Below are positions 19,785-27,956 of a stretch of 64,000 bases of DNA, one piece after another. Positions within the stretch are counted from its first letter, which is position 1. Each line of letters opens with the position of its first letter. Location: assembly GCA_949316235.1 (NCBI GenBank), contig OX438758.1, forward strand, positions 15,945,194 through 16,009,193. Direction: 5' to 3'. The translations under genes were made by a program, and so were the position numbers. The DNA is from Oegoconia quadripuncta. Its lineage: Eukaryota > Arthropoda > Insecta > Lepidoptera > Autostichidae. The notes beneath the pieces were generated by a model. The model made no database searches and was not told the DNA's origin. It saw nothing but the letters and a program-made list of their open reading frames with translations.

Positions 19785-20677
19785 ATCCCACCTCCACACT
19801 CCTCCCACTGTAACTCCTATAAGTTAGGATCGACAGTGGTACTCGACACGGCGCCTACTGAAGGTAGACGGTGCCCTACGTGACTCTATTGCTACCTTGG
19901 ACCCCAGGCTAATTAAAGAAAGAAATAGGGTGTGTAAGTAAGAAAAACCCTTGGCAAATGGGAGTGTAGCCAATGAAATGCAACATGGCACTAAGGTCAT
20001 CCCTATGGGGAAGGAGGGCGAGTGAAGCTCGGCCTCCTGCTTTCGTATACACCACGGACTGCGCCTAGATGCAGTGAGCGTGGCGGTAGCAGAAGGCTAC
20101 CGCGAGTAATAGTGCCAGTAATACGAATGGAAAAAACGCTTGAAAGCTCGGAAGTTGTGTCTGTTTAAAACCAGATCGCCGTAGAATACCGGACGGATTT
20201 CTGAATTTAGGTCGTCAAGCATGAGTTCGCGCTCCTTACTCCAATTTTCGCATTCCCATAAGATATGATGAGCCGATTGCTCTCCATCTCCACATTCACA
20301 ATCAGGAGATTCGGCCAGAGCCATCGAGAACAGTTTACTTTTAAAGTTTCCATGACCCGTTAGGAACTGAGACGTGCAATGGTCAATATCTAACCACCCC
20401 TTTACCATGCGGTCCCTTGTGTCAGGGAAGAACCTGTACAACTGTCTCCCCTTCTCTGAGCAGTCGCCTATGTTAAAGTCGGTCCACGCTAGACCACGAG
20501 AACGGAAGTGGTTGGCGGCGCGCGCTTGAATTTCCAGGTCAATTGGCCATACCCCTGCCAATACTGGGAGAGCCTCTGTACTGGTGGTTCGGTAGGCTTT
20601 CCCAGCGCCATATCAGCTGCATACGTAATATTTCGTGTTAGAATTTCTGCTCCCTCCTCTGGTGTGAGCTTTGGACT
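19785..20677 (-). mobile_element. 5'-truncated R1-clade LINE inserted in gypsy pol, with 16-bp target duplication
   Basis: CAATTATCATACATCA occurs exactly at 19769-19784 and 20678-20693. Removing the insert and one copy restores the gypsy reading frame ('RQLSYISEFTTDIRYIS'). The insert is 893 bp on the minus strand, with the LINE 3' end on the left. The left border carries no poly(A) or microsatellite, which is unusual. The region 19785-20096 is 3' UTR without a gene. Confidence 0.9.
20097..20620 (-). pseudogene. R1-clade ORF2 C-terminal end
   Basis: From the right: 'GKAYRTTSTEALPVLAGVWP', 'DLEIQARAANHF', 'FPDTRDRM', 'TSQFLTGHGNFKSKL' and the CCHC motif 'CECGDGEQSAHHILWEC', ending at a stop at 20097. 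The 'AYRTTS.EAL.VLAGV.P.DLE' and 'GHGNF..KL' blocks are typical of the region after the reverse transcriptase in R1/TRAS/SART-type elements; the CCHC finger takes part in RNA and target binding. Upstream of 20620 the frame is broken by a TGA, so even the retained part is decayed. The insertion site is within a gypsy gene, not rDNA or telomeric repeat. Confidence 0.8.
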
Positions 20678-20693
20678 CAATTATCATACATCA

Positions 20694-22131
20694 GTGAATT
20701 TACTACGGACATACGTTATATCTCGGGCGAAGGTAACGTAGTATCGGACGCGTTATCGAGAGTCGAAACAATAACATGCCCTACTAGTATTAGTTATGAC
20801 GAGTTAGCTACTGACCAGGTGACTGATAACGAACTACAGACTTTATTACAACGCACGAAAGACGATTCACAATTTAGGGAATTATACTTACCGAATTGTG
20901 ACGTCACTTTAGTTTGTAACATGAGTAAAAACAGAGCTAGACCGTATTTAACTTCAAAATTCCGAAAAATTGACCTTAGTCATCCCGGTATCAGAACTAC
21001 GAGAAGGATGATTACAGATCGATATTACTGGCCTAGCATGAACAAAGATAATATTGTGGAGTAAAAATTGTATTTCTTGTCAGAAAGCTAAGATTCATCG
21101 CCATACTATGTCGGCACTTGGCCAATTTATCCGTAGCGATAGGTTAGAACATATACATGTAGATTTAGTAGGTCCTCTACCTACATCACCTGATGGTTTT
21201 AGGTACCTTTTAACAATAATAGATCGTGGAACAGGTTGGCCGGAAGCGATACCTATGCAAGAAATTACCGCAGAATTAGTAGCTAAAAATATATTTGAAC
21301 GTTTCGGGTGTCCACGCCTCATAACAACAGATCAAGGGAAACAATTTGAAAGTAATCTGTTTATGCAATTAACTAAATTCCTAGGTATAGAAAAATTACG
21401 AACGTTGCTCATTGGGTGATAAGTATTATCACCCAATGAGCAACGGAATGATTGAAAGGTGGCACCGATCCCTAAAATCAGCTCTAAGAGCTAGATTAAA
21501 AAACAATCAAAATTGGTATAAAGAATTACCTACAGTACTTTTGGGTTTACGTGCAGTTCCGCGCAACGATACGTGCGTCAGCGCAGCAGAATTAATGTAC
21601 GGAGTTAAGTTAAAACTTCCGGGCAATTTCTATGATCCAAGCGATTCTTGTAAATACGATTCTTACACTTTTGTAAATAATCTCAGACAAACAATAAGTG
21701 ATTTAAAACCGCGATCTGTACCACAACGTGACTCACGATCTATTTTTGTATACAAAGATTTATTAAGCTGTGAACAAGTTTTCGTAAGAAAGGAAGTAAT
21801 GAGATCTTCTCTCACCCATCCTTATGAAGGCCCGTACAAGGTCTTAAAGAGGGGAGACAAGTCTTACATAATTGATATTTACGGTAAGCAGACGTCAGTT
21901 TCTATCGATAGGCTTAAACCCGCCTATACATTAATTATAGAAGAGCCAACTCGGGAGCAAGGAGATTCAGACGGAAAAGATGTATTAGATAGTAATTTAG
22001 ACAATAGTAAAAATTTAGTTATAGATAAAGACACTCAACATGATAAATCCGTCGAAAACCAAAAGTTTGTCACTTATACCACACGCAGTGGCCGAGTTTC
22101 GAAACCCACTGTAAGGTTTACGCTTAGGTAA
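20694..22131 (+). pseudogene. Ty3/gypsy pol, second part: RNase H end, integrase and tail
   Basis: Continues from 19784: 'ISGEGNVVSDALSRV', then the integrase H2C2 finger 'IDLSHPGIRTTRRMITDRYYWPSM' and, after a frameshift near 21060, 'NCISCQKAKIHRH'. Integrase core: 'EHIHVDLVGPLPTS', 'IDRGTGWPEAIPM', 'RLITTDQGKQFES', then a snap-back insertion at 21403-21425 destroys the frame before 'YHPMSNGMIERWHRSLKSAL', which carries the catalytic Glu. The C-terminal part 'VFVRKEVMRSSLTHPYEGPY' is followed by an acidic region and 'TRSGRVSKPTVRF', ending at 22131. All three catalytic residues (D, D, E) can be read, but frame damage precludes one protein. Confidence 0.9.
21403..21445. repeat. Perfect 20-bp inverted repeat with a 3-nt loop
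   Basis: The left arm 21403-21422 is the exact complement of 21426-21445, separated by GTA. The right arm is native integrase sequence ('YHPMSNG'); the left arm replaces the expected codons between 'EKLRT' and 'YHPM'. Confidence 0.95.
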
Positions 22132-22264
22132 TTATAATTAATGCTTAAAGTAAATAATGTTTATGTATTATATTATAATACATACACATTTTCATTTTCA
22201 ATTATATTTTGTCATTGTTATGATCATCACTGATCCACACTCGTTGTCTTATAAATTATACGAA

Positions 22265-22558
22265 ATGGGAAAATCATACAGTAAATCGGAGGAAATTATC
22301 ATTGCACAAAATGGTGCAAATAATGCTGGCTACAGCGGAATTGAAACACATTTGAATCTATACGGATCTATCATGCTGGCTGTACTAATTTTACTAAGTT
22401 TACTGTTCCTGTATTTCTGTTTGAGAAAGTGTCAAGCAAAGCGCGCTTATTGGGTCCAGAGACAAGTTAAGATGGTAAACTTTGAGGTACCTAGAATCTC
22501 CGTGCAGCAACCACAACCACAGCAACAGCCGCAAGTTGTGTTTGCTCAGCGTCAGTAA
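22265..22558 (+). CDS. Small membrane-protein ORF downstream of gypsy pol (env position)
   Basis: ATG at 22265 gives 97 residues; the frame is open further upstream (from 22157), but this ATG starts 'MGKSYSKSEE', a good N-myristoylation pattern (Gly2, Ser6). Residues about 36-61 form one strong membrane segment ('LYGSIMLAVLILLSLLFLYF') followed by a Cys/basic patch ('CLRKCQAKR') and a Gln/Pro-rich tail ('QQPQPQQQPQ'). It lies 133 bp after the pol stop, same strand, uninterrupted while pol is badly broken. There is no surface-glycoprotein signature, so it is not a normal env. The function is unknown; membrane targeting is inferred. Confidence 0.55.
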   Translation: MGKSYSKSEEIIIAQNGANNAGYSGIETHLNLYGSIMLAVLILLSLLFLYFCLRKCQAKRAYWVQRQVKMVNFEVPRISVQQPQPQQQPQVVFAQRQ

Positions 22559-22920
22559 CATAAAAGTGAAAACAGGATATTTTTGAATAACAGTAAGTTT
22601 ATTTAATATTGTATAACAAAGACAAGAGAAATTGTAAACTTAACTTAACTTATATTAACTTAATATAATTACAATGTCATATACCAGATACAATTCAAAA
22701 TGGAAATATTGTAAAATTTACTATATTTCATTCTAGAAACTTATAATAATATACCTAATACTTATTAACTAAGACGTATAACAAGCAATTGTAACACAGT
22801 TGATTCAATTAAATAAGCAAGGTATTGTTTTGTTAACAATAACAATGTATCATGATAAGCTAAGAGTTATATTACAGGTCGATTGTTTAGACTAAAGCCT
22901 AGTTCGGACTAGACGAGTAT

Positions 22921-23114
22921 TTTAGTCGAGTACCGAGTAATTTAGTAGCTAAATGTGTCCGAACACCAAAAATTTAGTCGAGTAGGTTAGTAAGTAATTT
23001 AGTCGAGCCAATCCATTTTGTTCTATTTTTCACGGGCGAGTAGCACCTCCCATCACGTGTCCGTGCTCACTGGCGCACTGGCTAAACAAATCCGAACCCG
23101 TCGATTTAGTCGAG
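22921..23114. repeat. Four TTTAGTCGAG subterminal repeats of the Harbinger element
   Basis: Copies lie at 22921-22930, 22973-22982, 22998-23007 and 23105-23114, just before the MADF gene. CTAGTTCGGACTAGACGAG at about 22899-22917 probably marks the left end of the element. Repeated words near PIF/Harbinger ends are candidate transposase or Myb/MADF binding sites (inference). Confidence 0.5.
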
Positions 23115-23133
23115 TTCAGTAGCTACCGCGAAA

Positions 23134-25262
23134 ATGTCGTTTCGCTGGAGTGACGAAACAACTTCAAAATTTGTTTCCAAATATATAGAACATGAATGCT
23201 TGTGGAATATTAAGTCCCCGCATTATAAAAATAAACAAATGAAACAATCCGCATACTTGGATTTAGAAAATGTAATGAATATACCCGGATTTGGTGAAAA
23301 GGAAATCAAATTGAAAATTAAAAACATCAGGTTAGTGCATCATTTTATTATTTTACTTCAACAGCATATTTATTACTATGATATATTAATGATACTTACA
23401 ATAAACTCTTAGTTATCACTATATACTACTATTGTTTATATAAATAGTTTTACCTAACGATGTCCATTCCTTTTAGATCGACCTACTCGCAAGAGTTAAA
23501 AAAAATCAAGGACTCCAAAAAATCAGGTGTTGGGACTGACACGGTTTATATTCCTTCAGTAAAATGGTTCAGTATATTGGATGCATCCTTGCAAAACTTA
23601 ACCTCACTGCTGACACAAAGTGAAAGTAATTTGGTAAGTACCTACCTATCTACCCATACCTATTATTACAGTACAGTTACAATATTTTTGGATAATTTCA
23701 ACTCAATTCAATTTTTATTTATTTATGGCAATTTCATTCATGAAGACGCGAGTCAACGGTTTTATGACAATGATAATATAAAGTTGAAATACGATAAATT
23801 CGTGTGGCTTCATGAATGAAATTACCTATACTATATTAGTGGGCTGGTAGTTTTCAATGTATCATTCGTGTCTGCCAAGGGACAGATCCGCTCCCGACAA
23901 AATAATTTGCATATCTCTCCCGACGATCTATAGATCTTTGGGTTGAACGGTTACTTAAAGAAATTGGTAGCGGTTGCATTCCGAGAGACTCTGGCTCATT
24001 TCTCCAATTACCAGGAACGACAATTCCTGCTTCAAAATTTTCTGTATCTACTGTGTATTCATATAGGTTGTTCTGTAATTTTGTTTGTCGGAGCCAATTA
24101 TGTAAAGCACAACAGGTCTTTACTATCTTAACAACTTTCTCAGGACTATAGGGCATCGGTTTCTCAAACACTCTGAATCTGGCAGCTAGTATACCGAAAG
24201 CATTTTCCACTATTCTTCTAGCCCGAGATAAACGATAGTTAAAAATTTTTTGCTGTAATGTTAATCGATTTCCTGGAAAAGGTTTTAATAAATATTCTTT
24301 CAAGGGAAATGCATTATCGCCAACCAGGACATGATCCTCTGGTAGAACACCATTTTCTAATTCTTGGTACAAACTGCAGTTACGAAATACTCCTCCATCA
24401 GAAACCCTTCCATTACACCCAACGTCTATATAACTAAAGCAATATTTATGATCTACAACAGCCATTAGGACAACGCTGTTTGTCTCTTTGTAATTATAGT
24501 ATAAACTTCCTGACTCAGGGGGTGCCTTAATGACGACATGTTTGCCGTCGATTGCTCCACAGCATCCAGGAAAGTTCCAGTGTTCTCGAAAACCATTTTC
24601 AATTATCTTCCAGTCAGTAGTAGTAGGAATCTGAAAAAAAAAGATCATTGAATACTTTGATCCTAATAATTTTTATTTTTGTTTCAGGCGTCCAATAGTT
24701 CACACACATCATCAGATACAAATAGTGAGCAAAATAGTACTGTAGTGGATACATTTCGTTCGCCCAGCTCTCCAGCATGGTTAGACAATTAAAAGAGATA
24801 GCTGACACAACTAACTCAACAGTAGAAGAAAATGAGTTTGAGGTATTCGGTAAACACGTCGGTGTTCAACTGAAATCCCTTCCTCCACTATTGGCATTAG
24901 AAGCACAGGAGCACATCCAACTTTATTTAAATAGAATTCGACGTCAGCACCTTACATCTCAACAAAACAGAATCACCAGGACGCCACAGTCGTCGTATGC
25001 TACAGGATCGCCATGTAGCGATTCTTCAATATATTACAATGACACAAATAACTATAATTTGGAAGAACAAGCAACTGAATGTATTTCGTCGTCCATTTTA
25101 CCTACGCATCATTCTGAACATGTTGTGGATTATCAGTTTTCCTCGAATATGTTTCCACTTGGCCATATAAATAATAATGAAACTGAGAGTAACGTTAACA
25201 TTATATCAAATGACTTAATTTTAACAGCAATGCAAAACGCTAATGTTGATAATCAAAAGTGA
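23134..25262 (+). pseudogene. MADF-BESS DNA-binding protein of a PIF/Harbinger element, three exons
   Basis: Exons 23134-23330, 23477-23633 and 24688-25262 have good GT-AG borders; exons 1 and 2 join in frame (...KNI/R/STYSQELKKI). Exons 1-2 encode a MADF (Myb/SANT-like) domain: 'WSDETTSKFVSKYIEHECLW', 'AYLDLENVM', 'IPGFGEKEIKLKIKNIR'. Exon 3 has a Ser-rich linker and a BESS motif ('FGKHVGVQLKSLPPLLALEAQEHIQLYLNRIRR' split across residues). In Harbinger elements such a partner protein brings the transposase to DNA and the nucleus. Exon 3 carries a frameshift near 24785 ('SPAWLDN*' versus 'KEIADTTNS'), so the copy is probably dead. The transposase lies in intron 2 on the other strand. Confidence 0.75.
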
Positions 25263-25562
25263 TCGGAGAAAACTAAACATTTATAATGAAAATAATATCA
25301 AACAATGTTGAAAATGTTTTTCTCAATAATAATAAATGTTTCATAATATATATAGTTATAGTTATTTAATCTTACCTTGATAAATTCCTTTAATGATTCA
25401 TAGATTGCTTCACAAACTTCAATGATGAATTCGGATATAGTTGATTTTCCCAGTCTGAATATGTGTGTGAGTGTTCTTAAACTACACCCAGTAGCAAGAA
25501 AGTATAGAACTGCTTGTAATTTTGTAATTGCAGGAATCGCACTTCTTAATATAAAAGACTGA
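23854..25562 (-). pseudogene. PIF/Harbinger (HARBI1-like) DDE transposase, two exons, 5'-truncated
   Basis: Exon A, 25562-25376, encodes 'AITKLQAVLYFLATGCSLRT' and 'FRLGKSTISEFI', ending at a GTAAG donor. Exon B, 24630-23854, starts after TTTCAG with 'IPTTTDWKIIENGF' and carries 'FPGCCGAIDGKHVVIKAP' (first catalytic Asp), 'YIDVGCNGRVSDGGVFRNC' (second), 'VLVGDNAFPLKEYLLKPF', and 'RARRIVENAFGILAARFRVF' with the catalytic Glu. Exon B itself is undamaged to its stop at 23854. The part upstream of exon A is missing: a LINE tail begins at 25561. The intron of this gene contains exon 3 of the MADF gene, and exon B lies in the MADF gene's intron 2. The enzyme would cut and paste at 3-bp TWA sites. 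Confidence 0.85.
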
Positions 25563-25720
25563 TTAAGAATAAGAATAAGAAAACTTTATTTGATCCATTT
25601 AGCGACACTTAAAAAATACATTTGATTAATGGTTAAAAAATAAATAAGCCGATTTCTTACCACTTGTTTTTACTTTTTATCAGTAGGTGTCCCTGTGGCT
25701 TCTGATTCCTGAACCAGCCC
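25561..25720 (-). mobile_element. LINE 3' tail with (TTATTC)n end
   Basis: On the minus strand, AAATAAAGTTTTC runs into TTATTCTTATTCTTA and stops exactly where the Harbinger exon A homology begins. This looks like the 3' end of a LINE with a microsatellite tail; no coding part remains and the right border is not clear. Confidence 0.5.
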
Positions 25721-26300
25721 CTCTAGCATGAACACGTGATAATTATATTTTATCTATTTTGAACTGTAACATATCATTTTTCATTAAGAGTAACACTCTA
25801 TAAATAGCTTTATCGTAATTTGGTGATCATGCTACAAGGGTAGGTTGATAAAATTGTAATATATTTTAGAGTTGAACACTTTTAATGCCTACCAACATTA
25901 TAAATCTTAGTGCACAAATGTACTAAGTCGGGAGTTTTCAAATTATTTTACGATTTTTATATGTATTGTTTGTACTTATGTGACAATATTGAGATATGTT
26001 AAAGTTAAAGAATCACTGCAATGAATAGACTCATGCTTTTTTAAATATTTGATTTTCAAACTTTAAAAAACTTTATAGCCCTCTCCTGTAAATTTGACAA
26101 ATCTGTAGTTAGTGCAATTGTGAACTAAGCCATCGATATTTACAAAAAAAAAATAGGTATGTGTAGTATATCAACCATTTGGTACCCCAACACAAGCATT
26201 AAGTTGCTAACGTGGGAACTAGATGGCGCTGTGTATTGTGTCCAAACATATTTTTTTATTTATTAAATAACAAATATTAACTGTGTGTAATCATTTTCAG
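25721..26300. other. No gene seen; intron-like
   Basis: AT-rich, ending in a polypyrimidine tract and TTTTCAG at 26294-26300. GGAACTAGATGGCGCTGTG (26216-26234) holds a CTAGATGGCGC-type word also present, inverted, at 40792. Confidence 0.4.
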
Positions 26301-26683
26301 CTACTTGCCCATATTGCAGGGCAAACTGGCCCCGAACGGGAGGACGGTGTCAGAATTGCGAGGCGACGGGTGATCCCGAATGGAGCTTCTGTGAGATCTG
26401 CGGGGTGGAGACGGCGCGGGCCAAGCGGCTTAAACGAGCCAAAATGATGTCCCACCGCGCAAAACTCCAGAAAGTGTCCCACTCGCAACGACCACCGCCG
26501 CCGCCGCCGTGACCTAAGTCGCCGGACCTCTTCGGGGCGGATCCGGATATAGAGGATTTAGAGCAATTAGATTCTATTGAATCAACCCTCAATAGTTGCG
26601 ACCATTTGGAAAAGACGCCAGCAACGGAGTCGACAAATGTCAGTGGTGACGACATAGATATTCAAGTCGCATCAAATGAATAA
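26301..26683 (+). pseudogene. 3'-terminal exon with zinc fingers (host-like), one in-frame TGA
   Basis: After the acceptor TTTTCAG the frame reads 'TCPYCRANW', 'RCQNCEATGDPEWSFCEICG': three CxxC pairs, the last two resembling a RanBP2-type finger (W-x-C-x2-C). A basic helix ('ARAKRLKRAKMMSHRAKL') and a (CCG)6 Pro run follow, then TGA at 26510-26512. Beyond it the same frame stays open and acidic ('DPDIEDLEQLDSIESTLN') to TAA at 26681-26683, which overlaps an AATAAA. The GC-rich exon contrasts with its AT-rich surroundings, suggesting a host gene. The TGA may be the true stop, a nonsense mutation, or mark a duplicated dead exon. Upstream exons were not found; I do not recognise the gene. Confidence 0.5.
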
Positions 26684-26689
26684 AAATAT

Positions 26690-27249
26690 ATATAAATCTC
26701 AAAAAATATTTATATAGTCTTTTGGTGTAGGTACCCTAAAGGATTTAAAGATTCAAAAATATTTATTCAAAATTAGACACGATATTTTTGAAGGTCACTA
26801 AATATCTTATATTTTATTATACAAGGTTTTTTTATTAGTGTAATCAAGATTAAACTGATCGCGATCAGCTGATTGAGTTTGTAAGATTTGAATTTTTTTT
26901 ATTTTGAGATTTCGATTTCGAGTCCCACGGAGAAAGTTATTGTTTTTGCCCAACCTCTTCGCAGTTTTCGTATTGATACCCTCTCCGTTACTCCCTGTTA
27001 TACACATTCAAAGTAACAAAATATAGATAATTACATATTTTTACTTGCACAATAATACTAATTAATAAATTGAAATAAAAACGTGATATCAGCCTCGCGC
27101 ATAGTAGGAGTATATCTTATCTATTATACTAAGTGTATAATAATATAAGCGCAGGGAAGACGCGGCTGCATAGCGAGGCGTACGCGGGCGGCAGCGGGAG
27201 GGGATGACACCGAGTGTGCAACCCGAATGCGGGCAGACGCATGAGGGAA
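26690..27249. other. No gene convincingly seen
   Basis: A minus-strand frame (27007-26807) has charged residues but no recognisable motif. The CG-rich 27149-27245 stretch next to the Helitron helicase is probably an older junction or part of the Helitron. Confidence 0.35.
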
Positions 27250-27699
27250 ATTTTTGAACTATTTGAACCTACCGGGTATGCCATATCACAGACTTTTACT
27301 ACGTGTGGGTGCACCTGTTATGTTATTGAGAAATTTAAAGCCACCCAAACTTTGTAACGGTACTAGGTTGCAAGTCAAGGCTTTGCACCGGAACGTAGTA
27401 GAGGCCACTATTTTAACAGGACCTGCTCAGGGAGAAACAGTGTTTGTACCGCGTATTCCATTAATACCAAATGATCTTCCCTTTGAATTCAAAAGGCTTC
27501 AGTTTCCACTAAAGGTCTGTTTTGCCATGACAATAAATAAGTCGCAGGGGCAAACTCTCAAATTCGCCGGAGTAGACCTACGACAGGACTGTTTCTCTCA
27601 CGGTCAGTTCTATGTGGCATGCTCCCGTGTAAGTTCACCTCAAAGTTTGGTTCTATTGCTTACCACCTTCAAACATGGCAAAGAATGTTGTTTATAAGG
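27250..27699 (+). pseudogene. Helitron helicase, C-terminal end
   Basis: The frame gives 'NLPGMPYHRLLLRVGAPVML', 'RNLKPPKLCNGTRLQVKAL', 'VFVPRIPLIPND', 'FEFKRLQFPLKVCFAMTINK', 'SQGQTLKFAGVDLRQDCFSH' and 'GQFYVACSRVSSPQSL': the last motifs of the PIF1-like helicase of RepHel proteins. Everything upstream (Rep nuclease with its tyrosines, Walker motifs) is missing. There is no internal stop in the retained ~147 residues. The full protein nicks and unwinds DNA during rolling-circle transposition. The Helitron 3' end follows at 27939. Confidence 0.85.
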
Positions 27700-27909
27700 A
27701 AGTACTTTAATAAATATAAACCAGAATTTTTCAGAAAGGTCTTTTAATGGATCCCTGTCTTAATTCATTTACCTGGCAAAACACCAACATGGTTCCACAT
27801 ACCTGTTATCTGCCCAGGGTCTTTTCCTGTTTGAGATAAACTCTACATGGTAATTTTTCTGCTGAATGTATTCCCGTGGGAAAGTAATAAAGTGTTGATT
27901 CATGTAGTC

Positions 27910-27939
27910 TACGCGGACGAAGTCGCGGGCAGCTGCTAG
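27910..27939 (+). repeat. Helitron 3' terminus
   Basis: ACGCGGACGAAGTCGCGGGC followed by AGCTGCTAG, then T. The CTAG-T end with a GC-rich hairpin just before it is the classical Helitron 3' end, and this wording is common in Lepidoptera. It lies 240 bp after the helicase stop. Confidence 0.75.
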
Positions 27940-27956
27940 TAAATTGTATAAAGTCT

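Noticed and set aside
26510..26512. Selenocysteine TGA
   Set aside because: No selenoprotein motif surrounds the codon, no SECIS structure was recognised, and insects such as moths have few or no selenoproteins.
26297..26655. Minus-strand frames over the zinc-finger exon
   Set aside because: The plus strand has a splice acceptor and ordered CxxC motifs; the minus frames are a by-product of GC-rich codons.
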